This document shows, piece by piece, positions 1-6,515 of a stretch of 33,330 nucleotides of DNA. The position numbers and the translations under genes are program-made. The notes below the pieces were generated by a model. The model saw only the letters and a list, made by a program, of their open reading frames with translations. It searched no databases and was not told the origin of the DNA. Position 1 is the first letter of the stretch. Each line of letters starts with the position of its first letter. Origin of the DNA: an uncultured Actinomycetes bacterium (GTDB lineage Bacteria > Actinomycetota > Acidimicrobiia > Acidimicrobiales > Microtrichaceae); assembly GCA_903868545.1 (NCBI GenBank), contig CAIPVR010000153.1:1-33330 (forward strand), written 5' to 3'.

Positions 1-43
1 AGAACGGGGTGAGGGGGGGGTGGGGGGGGGAGGGGGAGGAGGA
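1..43. repeat. Right end of a palindromic repeat (copy D, truncated by window edge) plus G-run
   Basis: The window opens with AGAACGGGG followed by runs of 8, 10 and 5 G. The last bases of the invariant arm in the three complete palindromes at 3.3, 5.3 and 14.0 kb are also AGAACG followed by a G-rich tract, so this looks like the right end of a fourth copy whose left arm lies outside the window. The tract fits a G-quadruplex pattern. The assignment rests on only six arm bases plus the G-rich flank. Confidence 0.45.
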
Positions 44-66
44 AGTTCTCGGAAAAGTGTCAGGAC
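41..66 (+). promoter_or_regulatory. Shared upstream box A (surface protein gene)
   Basis: The segment TTCTCGGAAAAGTGTCAGGA lies about 85 nt before the ATG at 136. A near-identical segment (TTCTCCGGAAAAGTCGTCAG and on) lies about the same distance before the second surface-protein gene (ATG 2679). The equal spacing suggests a common promoter or activator site. The GGAA could be an ECF -35 element, but I cannot place a convincing -10. Confidence 0.5.
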
Positions 67-135
67 GGGGTCCCCGGGTGCTCCTGAACCCCGAACGGCG
101 ACGAAGGGTCGCCGACGGAGACCAGGAGTTCCGCC

Positions 136-795
136 ATGACCAGCACCCCGACCACCGCCACCCGCACCACCCGCCGGAGCGGGATCCGACGCCTCGCCGC
201 CGGACTGGCGCTCGCCTCGACCGTCACCGTCGCCGGTGCGGTCGCCCCCGCCCTCGCCGGTGCCGCCCCCGTGAAGGACTGCCCCGTGCCGGCGGTCTGC
301 GGATCCGACGCCCTCCGCGCGGGTGCGGTCGGGGACCTCCCGCCCGCCGTGAGCCTGCCGGAGGACGACCCGGTCGTCCCGCCCACTGTCCCGCCCACGG
401 TGCCGCCCACGGTGCCGCCCACGGTGCCACCGGTGACCCTCCCGCCGCTCGGCGAGATCGTCGACCCCGGACTCCTCGACGACCCGGTGTTCGATCCGGG
501 TGACCCGGCCGGGCCGACCGGCCCCGCCGACCCGGGCACCCCGACCCAGGACCCGGGCACCCCGACGACCGAGCCCACCACCCCCGAGACCACCACGCCC
601 GACACGACCGTGCCGGGGGCCGAGGTCGGAGGCGCCACCGAGGAGCGGGGTGCAGCGGCCGCCGCGCCTGCGGAGGCCCTGGCGTTCACGGGCTCGAACC
701 TCACGCTCGCCCTCGTGGGCGCCGGCGTCCTGGCGCTGGGCGCCGGCGCCATGGTCATCGGGTCCCGGTCGCGGCGCCGGACCCGGACGGCGTGA
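136..795 (+). CDS. Secreted Pro-rich surface protein with LAFTG sortase-E type sorting signal
   Basis: This 219-residue protein is probably exported and attached to the cell wall. Residues 1-45 form a Sec signal peptide with an Arg-rich n-region, a hydrophobic core and Ala-rich cleavage sites. The middle is a low-complexity Pro/Thr/Asp region. It includes VPPT repeats encoded by four 12-bp units at 381-428, three of them identical, and a PGTPT/TTPETTTPDTT stretch. The C-terminus is a textbook sorting signal: LAFTG at 182-186, a hydrophobic segment and an RSRRRTRTA tail. LAxTG is the motif of actinobacterial class E sortases; none is encoded in this window. ATG 136 is preceded by AGGAG at 124-128. 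A palindrome remnant and a box shared with the 2679 gene lie upstream. No enzymatic domain is visible. Confidence 0.85.
   Translation: MTSTPTTATRTTRRSGIRRLAAGLALASTVTVAGAVAPALAGAAPVKDCPVPAVCGSDALRAGAVGDLPPAVSLPEDDPVVPPTVPPTVPPTVPPTVPPVTLPPLGEIVDPGLLDDPVFDPGDPAGPTGPADPGTPTQDPGTPTTEPTTPETTTPDTTVPGAEVGGATEERGAAAAAPAEALAFTGSNLTLALVGAGVLALGAGAMVIGSRSRRRTRTA
381..428 (+). repeat. Four 12-bp tandem repeats inside the surface protein gene
   Basis: The unit GCCCACGGTGCC occurs three times exactly (393-404, 405-416, 417-428), and once with changes (381-392). It encodes the VPPT repeat in the wall-spanning part of the protein. Such in-frame repeats often vary in copy number between strains. Confidence 0.85.
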
Positions 796-830
796 GCGTC
801 CCGTGCGGTCGCAGCCACGTCCCCACCGGC

Positions 831-861
831 GAGGGGCCGGACCCATCGGGTCCGGCCCCTC
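831..861 (+). terminator. Terminator-like hairpin after the first surface gene
   Basis: A perfect 14-bp stem (GAGGGGCCGGACCC at 831-844 with its complement at 848-861) encloses the loop ATC. It lies 35 nt after the stop at 795 and before the ECF gene. There is no T-tract, as is common in high-GC actinobacteria. Confidence 0.75.
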
Positions 862-920
862 GGCCGCGTCCCTCGCGGGCGCCGCGTGCATACCGGCCCG
901 GCACGGTTCACACTGGAGGG

Positions 921-2471
921 ATGGATCCCCGGGGCGGGGGTCGGGGCGATGCGGAACTGGTGGTGGCCGCCAGGTCCGGGGACCGGGAGGCCTTCGCGGC
1001 CATCTACGACCGGTACGTCGACCCGATCCACACGATGTGCGTGCACATGCTGTCGAACCGGGACGACGCCGCGGACGTGTGCGGGGACGTGTTCCTCGTG
1101 GCGGCCGAGCGGCTGGGGCAGCTCCGCGACCCCGACCGGCTGAAGGCGTGGCTGTTCGCCATCGCCCGCCGGCAGGTGTACCTGCGAACTGGCCGACGGG
1201 CCCGCTCGGTGCCCGTGGCGGAGGTCGGTGACGTGGCCGCCGGCGAACTGGCGACCGCCGCCGACGAGGTGGAGCGAGCCGCGGAGTCCTCCGATCTCGC
1301 CGCGGTCCTGGGCGAGGCGGCGGCCGGCCTCGACGACGCCGACCGCATGGTGCTCGAGCTCCAGCTGCAGGGTCTCGACGGCGCCGACCTCGCCGATGCG
1401 CTCGGGGTCCCGGCCACCAACGCCTACCAGGCGAGCCACCGGATGAAGGAGCGCCTCGAACGGTCCGTCGGTGCCCTGCTCGTGGCGCGGCAGGGTCGGG
1501 CCGACTGCACGGAACTGGCCGACGTGCTGCGGTCGTGGGACGGCACGTTCTCGGTGCTGTGGCGCAAGCGGGTGGCGCGGCACGTCGACGGGTGCGAGAC
1601 CTGTGAGCGGCGGCGCAAGCTGGTGCCCGCGATGCTGTTCCAGGGCGTGGCCGGTGCGACACCGGTGATCGCGGCCCCGGTCGCGCTGCGCGAGCGGGTG
1701 CTCGACGGTGCGCGACTCGGTGGTGCCGGTGGTCGCCCCTGGCCGGGCGACGGCTTCCCTCCCGGGCCCGGCGTCTCCCGTCGTGTGATGGCCCTCGCCG
1801 CCGCCGCTGCGGTGCTCGTGCTCCTCGTGGTGGCCGGCCTCCTGCTCCTCGGTGGGTCACCGCGGGACGTGCGGGCCACGGCAGACGTCCGCTCCGAGTC
1901 GACCGAGCGGTCCACCTCCACATCGGTCGCCCCCACGCCGGCCGGCCCCACGTCGGTCCCGGCGGCCATGCCCACGACCATCCCACCGGCTGGGCCGGGG
2001 CCGGACGGTGCGCCGGCCACGAGCGTCGCGCCGTCCGCGCCCGGAGCGCCTGCGGCCACCGCGCCCGCGCCACCCGGTCCGACGGTGACGGTCAACCCGC
2101 CGACGGTTCCCCCGACGGTGGTGACGCCGCCGCCGACCGCTCCCACCACCGCGCCGCCCACCACCGGGACGACCCTCCCGCCGGACCTCACGCCCCCGGT
2201 CGTCAAGCTGTCGGGTGACGCCCCCGGCTGCGGGGTGGCGACGTTCTCGGCGGCGGTGAAGGACGCGGGCGGCGTCGCCCGGGTGACGCTGCGGTGGGTC
2301 TCGTCCAACAACGTGGTGCGGACCGCAGCGATGACGGGTGGGGGGCCCTGGACCGGGGTGTTCCAGCCCGACGACCCGACGGCCCGGAGCTACAGCATCA
2401 CCGCCGTGGCGGTCGACCGGGCCGGCAACACCTCGACGAGTCCGCCGGTGACCTGCGCCATCATCCTCTGA
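921..2471 (+). CDS. ECF sigma factor fused to zinc-finger anti-sigma, membrane helix and extracellular Ig-like domain
   Basis: This 516-residue single-chain signalling protein combines a sigma factor and its sensor. Residues ~10-85 match ECF sigma region 2 (AIYDRYVDPIHTMCVHML, then FLVAAERLGQLRDPDRLKAWL). Residues ~130-180 match region 4 (LDDADRMVLELQLQGLDGAD and a helix-turn-helix). A zinc-binding anti-sigma motif HX3CX2C follows (H221, C225, C228). A transmembrane helix lies at ~290-311. After it come ~110 residues of Pro/Thr/Ala-rich linker and a C-terminal domain (~430-516, RVTLRWVSSNN, YSITAVAVDRAGNTS) resembling bacterial Ig-like or cadherin-like folds. ECF groups with fused C-terminal anti-sigma and surface domains are known in actinobacteria. 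I chose ATG 921 because homology begins right after it; an upstream GTG in frame (792) would overlap the previous gene and the terminator. GGAGGG abuts the ATG, so initiation may be leaderless (CACACT at 909-914). It probably controls envelope genes, perhaps its neighbours. Confidence 0.85.
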   Translation: MDPRGGGRGDAELVVAARSGDREAFAAIYDRYVDPIHTMCVHMLSNRDDAADVCGDVFLVAAERLGQLRDPDRLKAWLFAIARRQVYLRTGRRARSVPVAEVGDVAAGELATAADEVERAAESSDLAAVLGEAAAGLDDADRMVLELQLQGLDGADLADALGVPATNAYQASHRMKERLERSVGALLVARQGRADCTELADVLRSWDGTFSVLWRKRVARHVDGCETCERRRKLVPAMLFQGVAGATPVIAAPVALRERVLDGARLGGAGGRPWPGDGFPPGPGVSRRVMALAAAAAVLVLLVVAGLLLLGGSPRDVRATADVRSESTERSTSTSVAPTPAGPTSVPAAMPTTIPPAGPGPDGAPATSVAPSAPGAPAATAPAPPGPTVTVNPPTVPPTVVTPPPTAPTTAPPTTGTTLPPDLTPPVVKLSGDAPGCGVATFSAAVKDAGGVARVTLRWVSSNNVVRTAAMTGGGPWTGVFQPDDPTARSYSITAVAVDRAGNTSTSPPVTCAIIL

Positions 2472-2560
2472 GCCCTCGGCCCGGAACGGGCGGTGGCGGT
2501 GTTGATGGCCGGGCCGGCGGGTGGCCTCCGGCGGGTGGTCGGCCTCCCTCCGGAAGATGG

Positions 2561-2594
2561 TCGGAAATTCCCCGGGGAATCGGAAATTCTCCGG
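2561..2594 (+). promoter_or_regulatory. Palindrome flanked by direct repeats upstream of second surface gene
   Basis: TCGGAAATTC occurs at 2561-2570 and again at 2580-2589, 19 bp apart. Between and overlapping them is the perfect 14-bp palindrome ATTCCCCGGGGAAT (2567-2580). The AT-containing repeats stand out in this GC-rich gap, and the second repeat runs into the shared box. This looks like a regulator-binding array; the protein is unknown. Confidence 0.55.
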
Positions 2595-2609
2595 AAAAGT
2601 CGTCAGGAC
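2582..2609 (+). promoter_or_regulatory. Shared upstream box B (second surface protein gene)
   Basis: The segment GGAAATTCTCCGGAAAAGTC at 2582-2601, continuing to GTCAGGAC at 2609, matches the box at 41-66 with one-base insertions. It lies about 87 nt before ATG 2679, nearly the same distance as box A from its gene. It is a candidate shared promoter or operator for the two surface genes that flank the ECF fusion protein. Confidence 0.5.
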
Positions 2610-2678
2610 CGGCGGTGGCGGTGCTCTGGACACCCGTACGGCGGCACCGGGCCGCTCGTGAGCACCAGGGAGTCCGAC

Positions 2679-3269
2679 ATGAACATCCGCACCGCCCCCG
2701 CCCCCCGACGGATCGCCGCCCTGCTGGTGGTCGTCACCGTCGCGCTGGGCATCGCCGGCCCCTTCGCCGGGACGGCGTCGGCCCGGCCGAAGGACCCGGG
2801 TGGGGTGACCGTCCGGCCGCCCGCCGCACCCCCCACCACCGTGTCCACGCCGCCCCCCGACCCCGGGCGTCCCGGTGCGGACGTGGTGGGCGGTGACGGC
2901 CTCGCCCTCGACCCCGGTGTCGACGAGCCCGGGACCACGCGGCCGCCGGCGCCCGAGCCACCCGCCACCCAGCCGCCCGCCCCGCGGCCGGCGGATCCGA
3001 CCGTGCCCCCGGCCAGCCGGACGGGTACCGACTCCGGGGTGCGGTCGGGTGCGGCCACCGGTGCCGGTGCCCTCGGCGCCACGGCCGGCTCCGCTGCACT
3101 GGTCGCCGGGGAGACGGTGGACCTGACCACGGGGACCGTCGATCCGACGGTGTCCGCCGAGGGCGGCTCCGGCGTCCTCGCCACGGCGCTGTGGGTGGCG
3201 GCCGGCCTGGCCCTGGTCGGTGCCCTGGCCGCCGGCGGGGTGCTCGTGGCCCGGCGGCACCGGGCCTGA
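2679..3269 (+). CDS. Secreted Pro-rich protein with C-terminal membrane anchor
   Basis: This 196-residue hypothetical envelope protein has a signal peptide (residues ~1-36: PRRIAALLVVVTVALGIAGP, ending at an ASARP cleavage region). A Pro/Thr/Ala-rich segment follows, with PPAPEPPATQPPAPRP-type composition, then a Gly/Ala-rich stretch. It ends with a transmembrane helix (~165-190, ALWVAAGLALVGALAAGGVLV) and the basic tail ARRHRA. The layout copies that of the protein at 136, but I see no LAxTG motif, so it is probably held by the membrane helix. ATG 2679 follows AGGGAG (2666-2672). The upstream region shares a conserved box with the 136 gene. No catalytic domain is recognisable. Confidence 0.75.
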   Translation: MNIRTAPAPRRIAALLVVVTVALGIAGPFAGTASARPKDPGGVTVRPPAAPPTTVSTPPPDPGRPGADVVGGDGLALDPGVDEPGTTRPPAPEPPATQPPAPRPADPTVPPASRTGTDSGVRSGAATGAGALGATAGSAALVAGETVDLTTGTVDPTVSAEGGSGVLATALWVAAGLALVGALAAGGVLVARRHRA

Positions 3270-3309
3270 ACCCCGCTCGTTTCCGACCCACGCCACTGCC
3301 TCCACTGCG

Positions 3310-3355
3310 TCTGTTCGTCGTTCACCACCCTCAGAGGTGGTGAACGACGAACAGA
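3310..3355. repeat. Palindromic repeat copy A (20-bp stem)
   Basis: A perfect inverted repeat has 20-nt arms (3310-3329 and 3336-3355) and a 6-nt loop, CTCAGA. The right arm carries ACGACGAACAGAACG (3344-3358), which is identical in copies B and C. The left flank is C-rich; the right flank (3367-3390) is a G-run array of G-quadruplex type. It lies between the stop at 3269 and the promoter of the lipoprotein gene, so it may terminate transcription. The length and conservation of the arms suggest a dispersed repeat family. Confidence 0.85.
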
Positions 3356-3394
3356 ACGAGCCGCGTGGGGGTGGGGGTGCGGGGCGTGGGCGCG

Positions 3395-3407
3395 TAGTAT
3401 CGTTGCG
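3395..3407 (+). promoter_or_regulatory. Leaderless promoter of the lipoprotein gene
   Basis: The -10 hexamer TAGTAT (3395-3400) is followed by 7 nt and then the GTG start at 3408. The expected transcription start falls on the start codon, and there is no Shine-Dalgarno sequence. This is the clearest leaderless signature in the window. Confidence 0.75.
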
Positions 3408-4574
3408 GTGAGAAGGAACTGGGTGGCGTTCGTGGCCGTGGCCGCTCTCGGTGTCACGGCCTGTGGGTCGGAGCGCGGCTCCGGCGGTTCCTCGTCGGCG
3501 TCCACCACGTCCGTTCCCACCACCGCCCCGGCGCCGGCCGACCGCGTGGTGGACACGGGCGACCCGGTGGCCGACGAGGCGCTGGAGTCCGTGGCCACCC
3601 GCGTGGAGGAGCTCCGTGGTCTCCGCTTCCTGCGGCCGGTCCGGGCACGGGTGCTGCCCGAACCGGAGTTCCTGGCCGCATTGGGCGCCACGATCGACCG
3701 CGACGCGGCGGAGGTGGTGGCCGCCGGCGAGTTGCTGGTCCTCACGGGTCAGCTCCCTCCGGGCACCGACTTCCTCGCGGCGTCCCGCGCCGGTGCGCTG
3801 TCCGACGTGCTCGGCTTCTACGACCCGGCCACGGGCGACCTCCTCGTGGGTGGCGATCCCTCCACCCCGGCCGCGCGGGTCGTGGCGGCCCACGAGCTCA
3901 CCCACGCCCTCGACGACCAGCACGATGGTCGGGCCGAGCCCGTCGACGACGACGCCACCACCGCTCGTTCGGCGACGGCCGAGGGGAGCGCGGACCGGGT
4001 GATGGAGCAGTACCTCGGCGGGATGGACGTGAGGGAACGAGCGGCGGCCCGGGCCGGGATGGCCGCGACCGATCGGTCGGTCGACCTCTCCGGCGTGCCG
4101 CCCGAGATGTGGGAGGGGCTCGAGGACCTCTACTCCCTCGGCGACGCGTTCGTGAGCCGCCTGGTGGCGCGGGGTGGCCGCCGCGCGCTCGACGCCGCCC
4201 AGCGGAGGACCGATCTGACGACCGCGGAGGTCCTGCACGGCCCCCCCGCCCCCGAGGGCGTGGCCGCGGTGACCGCCCCGCCGGCCGATGGTCCGGTGCT
4301 CGCCGAGGGGGTCCTCGGCGAACTGGGCCTGCTCGGGATGCTCACCAGTGCCGTCGAGCCGGCATCGGCGAGGTCGGCGGCCGCGGCCTGGCGCGGTGAC
4401 CGATGGGTGCGGTTCGCCGCGTCGGGTGGTGGCGGGTGCCTGCGGATGGACCTCCGGCTGTCACCCGCCGGCGCGGAGGAGGCGATCGCGACCCTGCAGC
4501 GGTGGGCGGAGGCCGGTCCGGGTCGAACGGTCGCGCGACAGGGTGGTCTGGTGCGCGTCGACTCCTGTCGATGA
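3408..4574 (+). CDS. Lipoprotein with HELTH putative zinc-metalloprotease motif
   Basis: This 388-residue protein begins with a short signal sequence and the lipobox VTAC (Cys at ~19), so it should be lipid-anchored outside the membrane. A Ser/Thr/Pro linker follows. The core has AAHELTHALDDQHDG with HELTH at 162-166, the HExxH zinc-binding signature. A second segment, ATAEGSADRVMEQYL, has Glu at ~192 as a possible third ligand, as in gluzincin-like families with HELTHAL-D-QH. About 180 further residues are Ala/Gly-rich with no recognised domain, ending in a Cys-containing part (GGCLRMDLRL and VRVDSCR). It is probably a membrane-bound peptidase, but activity and substrate are unknown. Start GTG 3408 is supported by the leaderless promoter immediately upstream. 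Confidence 0.75.
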   Translation: MRRNWVAFVAVAALGVTACGSERGSGGSSSASTTSVPTTAPAPADRVVDTGDPVADEALESVATRVEELRGLRFLRPVRARVLPEPEFLAALGATIDRDAAEVVAAGELLVLTGQLPPGTDFLAASRAGALSDVLGFYDPATGDLLVGGDPSTPAARVVAAHELTHALDDQHDGRAEPVDDDATTARSATAEGSADRVMEQYLGGMDVRERAAARAGMAATDRSVDLSGVPPEMWEGLEDLYSLGDAFVSRLVARGGRRALDAAQRRTDLTTAEVLHGPPAPEGVAAVTAPPADGPVLAEGVLGELGLLGMLTSAVEPASARSAAAAWRGDRWVRFAASGGGGCLRMDLRLSPAGAEEAIATLQRWAEAGPGRTVARQGGLVRVDSCR

Positions 4575-4677
4575 GCCGTCCGACCCCTGTACCAGCCGGT
4601 CCTTGTGGGAGAAACTACCTACGAGCGGTGTGTGCAGACCCGACCGGGACCGCACACCTCGACCCGAGGAGGCAGTC

Positions 4678-5271
4678 ATGAGCGACGTCACTCCCACCGG
4701 GACCCCACCGGTCCCCCCTGCCGGTGCCACACCTGCGGCACCCGTACCCCCACCCGCACCCCTCGCTGTTCCGCCTGCCGCACCCCCCATGGTGGCGGCC
4801 CCGGTGCCCCCTGCCGGCGGTCAGCCCACCGGTCCCGCGACCCCGTCGCGCGGTCGTCGGGGCTGGCTGGTCGCCCTGGCCGTGGTCGGGGCACTCCTCG
4901 TGGGTGGCGGCATCGGCTACGCGGCCGGCATGCCGCAGCGGAACTCCCTGCAGGACGACAAGGCCGCGCTCCAGGAGGACCTGACCGCGGTGAAGAAGGA
5001 TCTGTCGTCGGCGCGGGACGACCTGAGTTCGGCCCAGGCCGGCTCGAAGGCCAAGGACGTGTGCGTCACCGCGGCCACCGACGCCGGTGACTACATCACC
5101 CAGGTCGACAACTGGTTCGTCGACTTCAACGCCTACATGGAGAGCCCCTCGGGGTCCGGTGCCGAGGCCCAGCTCGACACGCACCTGACGGACCAGGAGC
5201 AGAAGATGGACGAGCAGTACGACCGTGTGCAGTCGGAACTGCGGGACTGCCGGGCGGCTCTGGCCGGCTGA
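4678..5271 (+). CDS. Single-pass membrane protein with Pro-rich cytoplasmic N-terminus and extracellular coiled coil
   Basis: This 197-residue hypothetical protein has three visible parts. Residues 1-58 are a Pro/Ala/Gly-rich tail (repeated PVPPAG, PPAPL), presumably cytoplasmic. Residues 62-84 are one transmembrane helix preceded by RGRRG. Residues ~90-121 form a heptad-rich coiled coil (DDKAALQEDLTAVKKDLSSA). The final domain holds two Cys (about 129 and 191) and helical DQEQKMDEQYDRVQSELRDC. The layout is typical of actinobacterial envelope proteins of unknown role. ATG 4678 has GAGGAGG about 6 nt upstream. A TACCTA near 4615 could be the -10. It is followed by palindrome copy B. Confidence 0.75.
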   Translation: MSDVTPTGTPPVPPAGATPAAPVPPPAPLAVPPAAPPMVAAPVPPAGGQPTGPATPSRGRRGWLVALAVVGALLVGGGIGYAAGMPQRNSLQDDKAALQEDLTAVKKDLSSARDDLSSAQAGSKAKDVCVTAATDAGDYITQVDNWFVDFNAYMESPSGSGAEAQLDTHLTDQEQKMDEQYDRVQSELRDCRAALAG

Positions 5272-5320
5272 CCCGCCCCCGCCACCCCACTGCCCCCACC
5301 CCACGCCCCCGCCCACCCCA

Positions 5321-5372
5321 CGTTCTGTTCGTCGTCCACCCCCTCGAGGGGTGGTCGACGACGAACAGAACG
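5321..5372. repeat. Palindromic repeat copy B (16 + 7 bp stem)
   Basis: The outer arms CGTTCTGTTCGTCGTC (5321-5336) and the exact complement at 5357-5372 enclose an inner stem of CCACCCC/GGGGTGG with a small bulge and a CTCGA loop. The right arm again carries ACGACGAACAGAACG (5358-5372). The left flank (5275-5320) is strongly C-rich and the right flank G-rich. It sits between the membrane protein gene and the KstR-type box of the dehydrogenase gene. Confidence 0.85.
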
Positions 5373-5385
5373 GGGGTCGTGGGGC

Positions 5386-5403
5386 TGGAACCTGTTCTAG
5401 TCT
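5386..5403 (+). promoter_or_regulatory. KstR-type operator overlapping the -10 of the dehydrogenase gene
   Basis: TGGAACCTGTTCTA (5386-5399) fits the mycobacterial KstR consensus TnnAACnnGTTnnA exactly. It overlaps TAGTCT (5398-5403), a fitting -10, so a bound repressor would block transcription. The core GAACCTGTTC is also found directly before the KstR-like regulator gene at 23757-23766. Confidence 0.65.
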
Positions 5404-5432
5404 CGGCCCCCGGTCGAGAAAGGTGGCAGCCG

Positions 5433-6506
5433 GTGAAGGGAATCGTCTGGGACGGCAACGAGGCGGCACTCCGCGACGACGTGGAGGTCCGCGACCTCCG
5501 CGCCGGTGAGGTGCGGGTGCGGCTGGCCGCGGCCGGGCTGTGCCACTCCGACGTGTCGGTGCTCGACGGCACGATCATGTTCCCCACGCCCGCCGTGCTC
5601 GGTCACGAGGGTGCCGGCGTGGTGGAGGCCGTGGCCGACGACGTGACGTCGGTGAAGGCCGGCGACCACGTGGTGCTCACCACGCTCGGCAACTGCGGCA
5701 CGTGCGCCGCGTGCGCCCGCGGCAAGCCCACCTTCTGCCGGACCAGCATCGGCAAGCTCTCGCGTACCTTCACCGTGGGCGGCGAGAAGGCCTTCCAGTT
5801 CGCCAACACCTCGGTGTTCGTGGAGTCCACCGTGGTCAAGGCCACCTCGGCGATCCCGATCCCCGACGACGTGCCCCTCACCAGCGCCTGTCTCATCGGC
5901 TGCGGCGTCCTCACCGGGGTGGGCGCGGTGTTCAACCGGGCCCGGGTCACCCACGGCGAGTCGGCAGTGGTGATCGGCGTGGGCGGCATCGGCCTCAACG
6001 TCATCCAGGGTCTGGCGCTCAGCGACTCCCTGCCGATCATCGCGGTCGACACCAACCCGGCGAAGGAGGCCGTGGCCCGCCAGTTCGGCGCCACCCACTT
6101 CATCACCGCCGGCCCGGACGTGGACCTCGTGGAGGCGGTGAAGGAGATCAGCCCCTTCGGTGTGGACTGGGTCTTCGAGTGCGTCGGCTCCACCCAGCTG
6201 ATCCGCACCGCCACCGACCTGCTGGACTTCGGCGGGTCGGTCGTGATGCTCGGTGTGCCGAGGATGGGGACCGAGGCCAGCTTCGTGGTGAACACCATGT
6301 ACAACGACAAGGCGCTCATGGGCTGTCGCTACGGCTCGGCCCGCCCCGCCCACGACATCCCGTTGATGATCGACCTCTACCGGGCGGGCCGTCTCAAGCT
6401 CGACGAGCTCGTCACGGCCACGTACCCGATCGAGGCGTTCGACACCGCCCTGGGCGAGCTGCACGAGGGCAAGCTGGCCCGCGGCGTGCTCACCCTCGAC
6501 GGCTGA
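5433..6506 (+). CDS. Zinc-dependent medium-chain alcohol dehydrogenase
   Basis: This 357-residue MDR-superfamily dehydrogenase should oxidise an alcohol to an aldehyde with NAD. The catalytic zinc ligands are C37 (GLCHSD), H58-E59 (GHEGAG) and C157 (IGCGVLTG). The structural zinc site is complete (C88, C91, C94, C102 in NCGTCAACARGKPTFC). The Rossmann motif GVGGIG lies at 182-187, followed by IAVDTNPAK, whose Asp favours NAD over NADP. The family relation is to class III-type and mycobacterial AdhD-like enzymes; the substrate cannot be read from sequence. GTG 5433 has GAAAGGTGG 6 nt upstream. The promoter overlaps a KstR-type operator, which suggests induction during steroid or lipid breakdown. 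The next gene starts 9 nt after the stop, so the two are probably cotranscribed. Confidence 0.9.
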   Translation: MKGIVWDGNEAALRDDVEVRDLRAGEVRVRLAAAGLCHSDVSVLDGTIMFPTPAVLGHEGAGVVEAVADDVTSVKAGDHVVLTTLGNCGTCAACARGKPTFCRTSIGKLSRTFTVGGEKAFQFANTSVFVESTVVKATSAIPIPDDVPLTSACLIGCGVLTGVGAVFNRARVTHGESAVVIGVGGIGLNVIQGLALSDSLPIIAVDTNPAKEAVARQFGATHFITAGPDVDLVEAVKEISPFGVDWVFECVGSTQLIRTATDLLDFGGSVVMLGVPRMGTEASFVVNTMYNDKALMGCRYGSARPAHDIPLMIDLYRAGRLKLDELVTATYPIEAFDTALGELHEGKLARGVLTLDG

Positions 6507-6515
6507 GGCAGGACC

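Noticed and set aside
60-1583. Long open frame of 507 codons on the minus strand
   Set aside because: It runs antisense to the surface-protein and ECF genes, which show signal peptide, sorting signal and sigma motifs. Long antisense frames are expected at this GC content.
1857-4238. Open frame of 793 codons on the minus strand
   Set aside because: It crosses three well-supported plus-strand genes and two intergenic regions and gives Arg/Gly/His-rich sequence without any domain.
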